Shown: piece by piece, positions 42,544 through 54,500 of the stretch | Numbering within the stretch: position 1 is the first letter of the stretch | How the letters are laid out: every line of letters starts with the position of its first letter | NCBI GenBank assembly: GCA_947284805.1 | Contig: OX369267.1 | Span: 932,501 to 996,500, forward strand | Direction: 5' to 3' | DNA length: 64,000 bases | Origin: Coleophora flavipennella | Taxonomy: Eukaryota; Arthropoda; Insecta; Lepidoptera; Coleophoridae | Made by a program: the position numbers and the translations under genes | The notes under the pieces: model-generated | Databases searched by the model: none | Told to the model about the DNA's origin: nothing | Seen by the model: only the letters and a program-made list of their open reading frames with translations

Positions 42544-45500
42544 CTGGGAACAAGTAAGATAAAAACATTTATTTAAGGCTACCTTAAAAAACTATGGTAA
42601 AATGATGCCAAGGGCTTACAAATTGTGAAAAAAAATAAAAAAAATAATGGGTGGTTTGTAAAGTCGGTTTACGGACGATAGTTTAACGTGACAACGTCAT
42701 AACGTAACGGGACAATGAGTCATCGTTTTTCGTGCGTGCAGGCGGCGTCCATCGATTTTTTTTTTTTTTTTTACGTCAAAAACTATGCTTACATAATAAT
42801 AATAAAAAGGTTGACAAAGTTTAGAGCTATTTGTCTGGCGTTAATAAGATACGACCATTTAACCCCTTGGTCATGCCTGTTCTTTTGTACACCTTCGACA
42901 TAATCAGATGGTCAAAGATGCCCGGATCGAAAAGTCCGCACAACTATGACAATCCATAGGTTACATCACCCGAGGCCGTCAGTGATAAGGCTGTATATTC
43001 CACGGAAGAGTGGCGGCCGCCAAATAAATGCACAACCGCGAGATATGCAGCCTCCGAAGTTACTTCCAGACAAAAGTCGATAGTGACTTGCATAGAGTTG
43101 TCATAACGTGTGATAAAGATCTTACCCCGGACCCCTCTATCCATGGCCCAAGAGAACTGGCAGGCGCCGGCTGTACTTAGCACTACTGAGCGAGAGGCCA
43201 CATGGAAAGGCAAAGAGGTGCACGGTAGGTTCTTCAAGGCTCTTTGTGGATCCTTCGTAGATCAGAAGGCCTCAGTGCACTGTCTGCGCTTTGAGGCCGA
43301 GGGTTTTGTCTATGCAATTAAGGATCAGATTGTCAAGACGAACAACTACTACTTAAAGGAGGTTCATAATGTAAGACGGCACCGGTGCCGTCAACCAGGG
43401 AGGCCCTGCGACATAAGTATGGCTACATATCACAAGGCATTACAAACTTGAGATGAACATCTTTGGTGGAGAACGACCGGCGAGGTTTCAATTTTCATAG
43501 CTGTTGGATAAGCGCCCTAACATTGTATAAAAAAATCTTGTTTTTTTTAAACGCACGAGTTTTTGCGTTCCTCAGCTCCAATATTAGGAGCTACTTACAT
43601 TGTCGATGTCTTTGGAGAGCTCGTCCATTTGCTTGTCATGTGTGACCTTCAACTTCTCTTTCTCACGGTTATGCTTGATGGTCTGGGTCTGAAATAAAAA
43701 AAAGATGAAATACACCTAAAACGTGTTATGTAAATAGGACAATTTTACCAACAATACGTGTGTCTAATGAAGAGACTATTTTTTTATAAAACTTTATTCT
43801 TTTGACTTAACTTTTCAAACAATATAATTATATGTCCAATGAAGAGACTAATCTTTTATAAAACTATATTATTTTTGAAATTTGTCCTAAGAAGTTGTCA
43901 CTTGGCAATAGGAACCTGGGTGGGCGGCCGAGCGTTGCTCGGAGTCTCCTAGGCATGTAAACTAAAAATAATATTTTTTGTGTGAAAAACGGATTAGAAA
44001 CATTACCTAAGTACAAAGTACATCCAAATCGTTAGAGCCGTTTCCGAAAAAACAATTTTCCCATACTCCGCCGGAAGTAAAAACTTGCCGCAAATCGTGT
44101 TAAATGAACTGGTTGCAAGAAACTTGAGGTGTACGAGTAGTACCCATGTATTTAGTTTTTCTGTTACTGTCTTTTTTATTTTTCTGTTTTCTCACAATTT
44201 TATTTAAAAATCGTTGTAACTAGATACAATAGTAATTTATTAAACAAGAGAGCAAAGTTGCTTTTTAACCGCGTGCTCAATTTTGATGACCGAGCAAGCG
44301 AAGGTTTCTAAAATTAGAATCGCAAAAAACTTAGAATCCTGAGCGTTAGCGAGAGAATCAAAGGAGCACGAGGTGAAAAATCTTTGCACTCGAGTGCAAC
44401 ACGTAACTTTTCATTCCACCTCAGCGAGGAAATGACAAAATGCAAAAAAAAAAAAATAACATTTGCGAATTACAAACAGTTTCAGTCAATTCTGTTGGCG
44501 TCAAATAAACTTCCTCGTCGCTATAATCACTCATTTTAGGTTCTTCACTTGTTTTTAACCTTAGGTTTTAACAATATAACGTGAAAAGAAAATGGCGCGA
44601 GCAAAGCAAATTAAAAAAAAGTACACCAAGAAGGTTCCGAGTCTGAGTTTTTAACAAATTAAAAAAGTTTGTATGATAAATTCGGCACCATGGAGGTAGA
44701 ATTAAATAGGTTAATTTATGTTTTGAATTCACAAACTTAGTGCACACGATGTTCTAAATTCAATTTACTTTTTCTCCTCAAGCGAGTAAAAACGGCTTTT
44801 GCACTCAGATATCGAAGAGCAAAAATACAATTTCCGAGATGGGGGGATGAAAAGGTAATTGGCAGAGTCGTGAGGAATGGTAAACCCTCGCCTGCGGCTT
44901 AGGTTTAGAAATGTCACTCGTTGCGATTAACCTATTTACCACCCTTGTATCATAGAATTCATAAATAACTAATTTAAAAAGTAAAAAAAATATTAAAGCA
45001 TTTTCTATTTTACTATCACACAATAAATGTGAAACAAATTTGAAAAATTTAATTAAATTAAGTTAAAATTAACTTTCAAATTCAAGTAATGACCGTGCTT
45101 CAGGTCAGGCAAACTACGTTATCGACCCAACCACGCAAGGAATGGAAACGGCCGAGAAAAATGCTATTATCAGTCGTTAAGCCGTTCGTGCCGCTTGCTA
45201 TCACTAGATGGCAGTCTTTAAGCCGTGTCAGATGTCTTAACGCGCACCGCGCTTCCTTTAGAGTGTCATACGAAACCGTCAAGCCATTCTATAGAACCGA
45301 TTTGTTAATTTTTTTTTAGATGAAAGGTCTTTATGCACAGATATGTCATCAAGCATTGGGCCCGCGTGGTCGACAAAGGCCCAATCGCCCTAATTCAGGG
45401 TTGGCTCGAGCCTTTGAGTAGGGACGTATACAGGATGTAACAAAATTGGTGTAGGTCCCGTTAACTGGTGGTTCTACTCGTCATACTGAACAACTTTCTC

Positions 45501-48500
45501 CAAGGAACCCATAGTCAATTCTCAAAAAAAAATTTGGACCCTCATACTAAAATGCACAAAATCGGTCGATCACCTGATCAATTTCTATGAAGAGTAAAAA
45601 AAAATTACGTTTTCAGCAGAGTCGTAGAACAAAAGTTGTTCAGTATAATGAGTGGAAGCCCCAGTTAATGGGACCTACATCAATTTTGTTACACCCTGTA
45701 TAAGCTGATATGATGATGATAAAGGCGGCTTGAAAAACTTCAGACAGTGGGGTCTGCCACTAGCACTAACAGCCTCCACCAACCCGGACTTGGCCCCCGT
45801 GAGTGGAGTATGACGTAACCTTCCGAGTTTGAAAGGAGATCCTTGCAGTGAGGACATTTATTTCATCATCATATCAACCGCCTCCGTGGCGTAATGGTTA
45901 GTCCATTCGCTTCACACCAGGAGGTCGCGGGTTCGATTCCCGATTGGGTCAACTTGTAAGACTCAGTTTGGTTGGTGGTAGGGCATTTTCTAAGCCCGCC
46001 TGGCTAAGACACCATCTTATCTAAGTCTAGCCGCCAGACAATCAGTGTTAACAACATGAATGTGTTCCGGCTTGAAGATAAGATAGCCAGTTCTCCATTG
46101 CGTTGGGGAATCTTGGTAAGCCCGCTTCCATCTTCGGCATCATCGTCACTTACCATCAGGTGAGATGATGCCAAGGGCTTACCAATTGTGAGTGAAAAAC
46201 AGAACGTCCATTGCTGGACAAAGGCCTTCCCCAAAGGATTTCCACCGCGCTGCCCGCATGGCTTCCCGCGACCTTAACCAGGTCCTTGACCGCGTGGGAG
46301 GCCTTCGTCACTCATGAACTTTATTTAATTTCAATTTACATTAGGTACATTTAACTTACATCACATATAAAAGAACTAAGTAGATTTCGGTTTCATACAG
46401 AAAACACGTCCAGACAGCAGTTTGACAGGAGACAAGGATAGATATAATCAAATCGTTATGTTAGACAGAGAGTGACTGTAAACGTCGTTCTTTTATAGGT
46501 ATGTGATCTAAGGTTGTTAAAAAACTTTTAAATGCCAGCCCCGTCTGCTAAAGGTCACCAACCTTGCGCTCGTCCATGAACTTCTTGGTGTTATTCTGTT
46601 TCTTCTCGCGCAGTCTCCTGTCCTTCTCCTGCTTGGTCTTGAGCGTCTTGTCGTTGGCGACCTCCTTGCTGGTCTCCATGCTGATCTTGGCTTGGCGAGC
46701 GTTCATCTCTTTCAGTTCTCTGTGGGAAGATTGGACAGGTGAGTGATTTTTAGGTGTACACGAAACTAGAAGGCGTTAGTGAGTCAAATATATAAAAACC
46801 TAAACATTACCACTTGCGGTATTAGAAGAATTCGTATCATTCGCCAGCACATAATTTATGCTTAGTCTGTTAAGATATTTTTAACCCCTTGTTTTGTGTG
46901 TCTAGGCGATGTCTTAAGGCGGTTCGACTCGCACGCTAGCGCTGACAACAGATATAAATAATTTACTTATTCTTAAGGATTTCAATCGAAATCATTGCAT
47001 ATTTTGCGCACTTGGGGTACAAGTTTTTTTTTTAAATTGTTGTTGTATAATGTACCTATTAGCAACAAGTTTTGTTGGTCGATATTGTCAAAAGTGGCCA
47101 CTTTTAGCAGTTTTGAAAAAAACTGTGTTATTAATATTTACTGTTATAAAATAACAAACGATAGTTGTTGCTCTCCAATATGCGCAAAATAGTCAATAAT
47201 TTCGATTACAGTCCATAAGAATGAGTAAATTATTTATTTCTATTGGCAGCGCTAGTGTGCTTATCGAACCACCTTAAGTTAAAACATCGCTCCGGGCTCT
47301 GAGAATTTAGAAATAGATTACGTTTACCTCTCGTGTTTAGCCAGTAGCTGTTTTAACTGAGCCTGCTGTGTGGTCTCCATAAGTTTCTTTAGCAGATCCC
47401 TCTGCTCATCCAGCCTAGCGCGGGCCCCCGCCCACTCCTCGCGCCGATGCTTCGCCACCAACTCGCTCCAGGCCTTCGCCTGCTCGCTGACGAGGGAACG
47501 GAAGGTCTGGTCGTTGCTTAGTTGCTCCTTGCTGTAAAATAAACAATTAAGTAATATTAAGTACCTAAGTATACAGATGGTATCTGCGCTTCTCAAAATC
47601 CAACTTAAGTCTCAACTGATTGGCTTGGCTTCTGTTCTTTGTTTCGATGTCCTTCTTTTGCTTCCTCCTAGTTTTAAAGCCATTTGATTGCCCGAAATCT
47701 ACGTCAACTGATACTCACTTCTTCCCCTTTATCATCTTCTCCAACGCTGAGCACTGCTGCTTCTGAAGCGCCATCTTCTCCTTAGCTTGGCGTTTCTTCA
47801 TGGTCTCAAGGTCCTTCTGCTGCTTTCTGCCGGTCTTGACGAAACCCTTTTCCTGGCGTAGGGATTCCACCGTAATCGGCTCGAACACTAGTGGTGGTTC
47901 TGGCGACATGGAAAAGTTTTGGTGGGTAAGTTATAATATAGTTGATAGAAGCTTTGTTTTGGGACTTGGAAGTTTTTTATCCACAATTGTTTAGCCCTTG
48001 ACATCATCTGACCTGATTGTAAATGACGATAATACCGAAGATGGAAGTGTGCTTACCATGATACCTTAATGCAATGGTGAACTGGCTAACTATCTTATCT
48101 TCCTGACGAAACACATCAGATATTGGCGACATGACTCGGATAAGATGGTGGTAGTTACTTATAGCCAGGCGGGCTTAGAAAATGCTCTACTACTAACCAA
48201 AATAGCCTTACAAAGTTAGATCCCACCAGGAATCTAACCCTCGACCTCCTTTTTGTGTGAGTGGATTTAAAGTTTTGGGATTGATGGAAACATTTGAGCA
48301 TTCAGTAATTACAATCTTAATGGCCTGTTTCGTCTTAAAGTGTCACAGTCATAGTACACAACTACATAGTTGAGGAAACAAAGGGCTGCCCGTGCAGGAC
48401 CTGCGTCATCCTCTCGGCCTAACAGGCTGAACCAGCAGGACCGACGGGTAGTTCCTGTCTGTCCCCGAGCCTGTACCCACAAGGGGACTAAAAAATTAAG

Positions 48501-51500
48501 GAAATCCTGTCTGTCCCCAAATTTGGATTAACGGACAAACAGGATTAAAAAAAATCCTGTCTGTCCCTGGGGCTGTCCTCACGTGGGGACAAACAGGAAT
48601 TGACATTCCCCGAATTTGAATTCAGGGACAAACAGAAATAAAAACTCCTGTCTATACCCGAATTCGATATGACAACATAATGTTACACCCATTACTATTT
48701 GTTATGATGTTACTGTTTGTTCATAAAAAAAAAGAAAAAAAGCAAACATATGAATTAAACATTTACATTACGTACTCTTTGTGCGGCCTTGGTTTGCTAT
48801 TATACTCGAGTTTCGTCCTCGATATTAGTAAGTATAATTTATTTTACACGATGTAGTAACGCAGAAAGTGTTACCACTCATCACTTGTTTAGGAGAAAAA
48901 GTAGCCAAGTATGGCCACACTTTTTTTTTTTTTGAAATGGCTCCAGTATATTAGATTTGTGCTCCTGCGCCTCTCGTGCCAACTCCAATTCGGTAGTTCC
49001 TTCATTCGCATTTTAGTGCTCAACCACTCCACTTGGATCAAAAGTTCGCGTTTTCGACGGTGCAACGTGGCTACTTCAACATGCCGAAACGGAAAAACGA
49101 GGAAAGCGTTAAATTTCTTTCGAAACGCCTGAAGGAACTCGAAAGATATTTTAACGTAGCACATCGTATACGACGTGGTTCGGAATCATCCTCCTCGTCA
49201 TCATCCTCGGGCCCTACATCAGGTTCCTCGTCGTCATCTTCGCAGAGCGAACAGATAATTCCGGATTACCAAAATGGTTAGTATTTAAAACTACCCTCAT
49301 ATTTTTGTACAAATTATAATGCATTCAGGGTAGCCTATAGGGCTATTCCGCCGCATTATAAGGAAATCCATGTATTCAGATCAGTCTGCGGGACTGTTTC
49401 GCCACATGGTAACTATCGGCATATATATACAAAAACAATGCACTCAGGGTGGTTTATGGGACCATTCCGCTGCACTACAATAAAATGCCATCCTATTTGT
49501 ACTTCTTTTCCAAAATGCACCCAGGGTGGTCTATAGGACCATTCCGCCGCATTTAACAAATATTTCATGTACTCAGATCAGTCTCTGGGACTGTTTCGCC
49601 ACATGATCTATCTTGCCTTGCGGCATAGTGCCTACATGTACTAGTCTATACATAGATATACTCTCGTACTTCCAGACTGTGATGCAGCCGCATCCACACA
49701 CGAAGACATACTGGCCGATGCGCCACCGCCGCCACCTGCAGTTGCCCCATCCAGCAACGCCAGAGCCGCTGAGCAGATCGCTGGTCCGTCAAATGTAATA
49801 CCTCCAATTAATTACCCAGCGCCCTTGATTCCCTGTACTGAGGAAACGGGCGAATCAAACGAAGATGGTACCGGTCAATCTGAATTACTAGACATATTGG
49901 GCGCTGATCCATCAGTAGCTCAAGAATTCGGTGACGAAATCAATAAAGAGGTGGCCAGTAGATTCGAACATATAGCCACAACAGGGTTAGAAAAGCAAGT
50001 AAGACAAGAATTGATACAAAAGTTTTTAGTGCCTTCTAACTGCACAAAGATTGCTGCTCCGATGCTTAACGCCGAGATAAAAGCAGCGTCAGGAGAAACC
50101 GTGGTGAAAAGAGACAAAGCCATTGAATATAGACAAAAACAGCTTGCAGCAGCCATCGCTGGCATTGGTCGTATGCTGACATCTCAATTAAGGAACAAGG
50201 AGAACAACAACCTTTCAAGGCAACTAATGGAGATTGGACGTGTGCTTTGCGACATACAGCACAGTGAATCGTCGGCTCGTAGAAATTTCGCGCTATACTC
50301 GCTAAAGAAGGATTTCCGAGAACAATTATCGACTACCAAGATAGATAAATATCTCTTTGGTGTAGATTTATACTTTTGACTTTTGCACGCCATACTTTTG
50401 ACTACATACTCTGTAAATTTAGTAGCTAATCCAAGTGCCTTTAAGCGAGTTTTAAAGCAGCGGCAGCGAAACCTTTTGTTGTTATAGTATGTCGTGCGTG
50501 CCTCAATAACACGTAGGTACAAGTTAACAAAAGACTGGACACTAATTATATATCTACCCACATTTTTATTTATTTTTTATAGACGAGATTAAAGCATTAA
50601 AACTTACCTTTTGTTCTTAAATTAGGGAAGAGACTGGTTACCCACAACACAGGGAATCCTAGTGTGGGGACCAGGGATACTTACTGTGCTTTAGCTATAA
50701 GTCTCTTTTTGGTGCAATAAAATATTTTTAATTTAATTAATTTAATTTAATTTAATTTACCAGAAACTTTAAAAACAGCAAAAGCTGTTTGTAAATCTGG
50801 CACTGACATGAAGGATGTACAGAAACAGAAGCAAAAACCGAAGACTTTAAACTGGAAGGCGGGACCCTTAGCTCGCAGCCAGCCGAAGGGTCCGACACAG
50901 AAGACACAGCCTGCAGCACCAGCCAGTCGGCGCGCAACCTCGTCGCACAAGTCATCAGATCGGCACAAGTCGACACGCCGCCGCCGCTAGACCCGGTACG
51001 TTATGCTGGCCGCCTTGCAAATTTCTACGAACAGTGGTCATTGATCACACAAGACGAAACGGTTTTGTCGTGGGTAGATGGATACCAATTGACCTTTAAG
51101 TCACCAGTTTACCAATCTAGTTATCCCACTACTGTATCAACTAACACTGACGAAAAATGTAACTTCTCTGACGCGATCAACAATCTTCTATCAATAGGCG
51201 CAGTCTCAGAATGTGAACCATGTTCAGATCAATTCGAATCTAAAGTTTTCTTAGTACCTAAACCCGATGGGAGCATGAGATTTATTCTTAACTTAAAGGA
51301 GCTTAATAAGTTTATACCTGCACAGCATTTTAAGTTAGAAGACCTAAGAACGTCCTTAAAATTAGTCTCAAAAGATTGTTTTATGGCGACCTTAGATTTA
51401 AAAGATGCATATTTTTTGATTAAAGTTCATCCCAATTCTAGAAAATACCTTAGGTTTAGTCTAGATTCCAAGCTATATCAATTTAATGTCCTCGCTTTCG

Positions 51501-54500
51501 GGATCTGTACAGCTCCGTTTATCTTCACCAAATTGATGAAACCAGTAATCAAATTATTACGTTCTTGTGGATTGGTTTCATCAATTTATCTCGACGATAT
51601 CTTTTTGTTAGGCAATTCTCGTCAGGAATGTTTAAATAACATAAGAACTACTGAACGACTATTAAAGGCTCTTGGATTTATTATAAATGAACAAAAAAGT
51701 AATCGTATTCCATCCCATTCATGCAAGTATCTCGGTTTTATAATAGATTCTTACAAATGGACAGTAAGCCTGCTAAACGAAAAAATAAATCGAATCGTAC
51801 ACGAAATAGAACATTTTAAACAACTAAAACGTTGTAAAATCAGGAAATTCGCGCAGCTAGTAGGGTTATTAGTATCCGCTTGCCCAGCCGTTGAATACGG
51901 CCGGCTTTATACTAAACAAATGGAACGGGTTAAATATCTAAATCTACTTGGCCATGATGATTACAATAGATTCATGAATATTCCTGACAATCTACTTGTC
52001 GATTTCAATTGGTGGCTCAATGCGTTACGCAAACCAAGCCATCGAATAAAAGAAGATTATTTTTCAATTGAAATCTTTTCTGACGCTTCAACTACGGGGT
52101 GGGGAGCGGCCTGCGGTGATCAGACAGCTAGTGGCAGGTGGTCTGAAACAGAATGTTTGTTACACATTAACCAACTCGAGCTGCTAGCAGCCTTTTTTGC
52201 TATTAAAATATTTGCCAAGAATTGCTATAATTGCCAAATACTTTTAAGGGTAGACAACACCACGGCGGTATCTTACATAAACAGGATGGGTGGTATTCAG
52301 TACCCCCATCTTACGAAAGTTACAAAAGACTTATGGCAGTGGTGTGAGTCTCGCAAATTATTTGTCGTAGCATCCTACATAAAATCCTCTGATAACGTCA
52401 CCGCAGATATAGAGTCTAGACGCTCCCACCCAGACATAGAATGGGAAATTTCATTAGATGGATATCAAAAGTTAACTAAAGCATTTGGATATCCAAATAT
52501 CGATTTATTTGCGAGCCGTATTAACAAAAAATGTGACGTATATATGTCTTGGAACAGGGACCCTGACGCATACGCATACGATGCATTTACCATTGAATGG
52601 TCAGGTTTTTTCTTTTACGCCTTCCCTCCAGTGGCTATAATTCTCAAGGCCCTAAGAAAAATCATTTCCGAAAAGGCAGAAGGTATAATGGTTGTTCCAG
52701 ATTGGCCTACACAACCGTGGTACCCTGTATTTATGAACCTTGTAGTATCAAAAATAATAAGATTAAATCCCAACCATATCATAATTTCAAATTCCAGCAA
52801 CCGGAACATCAAGTCCAGCGTTACCCTGGTTGCAGGAGTCTTATCAGCACGGCGTTGCTGCAGCGCTGCGTCCCCCCTTCCGCGGTAAATATCATGTTAG
52901 CGTCCCTATCAGAGAGTACATTAAAACAATATGATGTGTGCTTTAGACGCTGGTATACATTTTGCATAAAAAATGAAATTAATTTATATAACACATCAGT
53001 TCCAATAATTGTTGAGTTTCTTACTGATTGCTTTAATTCTGGTAGCCAATACGGTACCATAAACAGTTACCGGTCAGCCCTAGCACTTATATTAGGACCA
53101 ATATCTGATGATGATCGTATCAAAAGATTTTGTAAAGGTGTATTTAGACTTAGACCTCCGATGCCACGCTATAATATCACATGGGATGTGGCAAAAGTTC
53201 TAAATTATTTGGAATCCCTTTTTCCAAATGATTCTCTACCATTAGACCAACTTTCCATGAAATGCACGACCTTGCTTGCGCTTGTGACAGCTCATAGAGT
53301 TCAAACACTTTGTAAGATCAATCTCAATAATATAATGATTCTGTCAGATCAAATAATAATTAAAATCTCAGAAATCATAAAAACCTCTAGAGCAGGTACT
53401 AATCAACCTACTCTTTATTTACCATTCTTTGAAGAACGACCTCAAATATGTCCAGCCAAAACATTAATGGCGTACATAAATAAAACAAGAGATTTGCGCA
53501 AATCTGATTTACTTTTTATAGGGCTTAAAAAACCCCACAATTCTGTAAAAGCTCCAACGCTGAGTCGCTGGATTAAATTAACTTTGGGAAATAGCGGAAT
53601 CGACACTTCCATTTTCTCGTCGCATAGCACAAGACATGCTGCGACTTCTTTAGCCTATAAGTCGGGTGTAAACCTCGATACGATTAGAAAATCTGCCGGA
53701 TGGAGTGGCAATTCCACTACCTTCGCCAAATTCTACAATAGAACTATTGTTCATATAGATAATGATAACACGGTTCTAGCCAGAACTATCTGTCGATCGA
53801 ATCAAGTGTGATGATAAGTACCTAATTAGATAATTCATATTGATTGTACCTAAATTAAGTAACTAAGTAGTTGCCTCAAGGATGTTACTGATTATTTTGT
53901 TTAAATAATAAACATTTAACTGTTTTGAAAACGGTGTTTATAATAATTTTGATATTTCCTCATATAACTCTCAACATCTACATCGTGTAAAATAAATTAT
54001 ACTTACTAATATCGAGGACGAAACTCGAGTATAATTGATGATTAAACGAACTTACCTGTAAGTGAAGTTCTATCATAATTATACGAAGGGTTTCGTCCTC
54101 GATATTAGTAACGTACTCCCGCCCGCCCAAACCCATTCGGAAATATCATAATGTCCTGCCAGAAGCTTTGAACTAAATGAAGGAACTACCGAATTGGAGT
54201 TGGCACGAGAGGCGCAGGAGCACAAATCTAATATACTGGAGCCATTTCAAAAAAAAAAAAAAGTGTGGCCATACTTGGCTACTTTTTCTCCTAAACAAGT
54301 GATGAGTGGTAACACTTTCTGCGTTACTACATCGTGTAAAATAAAGATAAGATAAAGATAAATACAAAAACATAAAAAACATACTTACTAATATCGAGGA
54401 CGAAACCCTTCGTATAATTATGATAGAACTTCACTTACAGGTAAGTTCGTTTAATCATCAATAATACGGCATAAAACATATTATTTTTCCCGAATTCGTA

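Larger units (their letters stand above)
48800..54461 (+). mobile_element. Complete DIRS-type retrotransposon
   Basis: The 5.66-kb element has inverted terminal repeats, an internal complementary region equal to the joined outer ends, and genes in the DIRS order: gag, RT-RNase H-methyltransferase-like, tyrosine recombinase. DIRS elements replicate by reverse transcription through a circular DNA that a tyrosine recombinase inserts without target duplication. The left edge is TTATACTCGAG and the right edge AATCATCAA, deduced from the junction sequence in the internal region. All catalytic motifs are intact and no stop interrupts ORF2 or ORF3, so the copy may be young and functional. It lies antisense in a norpA intron. 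Confidence 0.93.

Noticed and set aside
41870..42562. Long open frames (up to 230 codons) on both strands of the 123-bp repeat as genes
   Set aside because: The period is divisible by three, so frames stay open in any phase; sequences such as the Ser/Cys-rich one have no family. Only the norpA-frame reading is discussed, as a hypothesis.
43110..43451. Host gene of 113 residues in a norpA intron
   Set aside because: The motifs and the adjacent frames 42780-43110 match the C-terminal region of a decayed LINE.
49318..49606. Hammerhead, twister or other known small ribozyme in the 41-nt modules
   Set aside because: The conserved core residues of those ribozymes (such as CUGAUGA and GAAA) are absent; only the two-stem plan is general.
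50808..50990. Independent 60-residue basic protein
   Set aside because: It is the 3' exon of the DIRS gag in the predicted spliced frame; the ATG at 50808 is internal.
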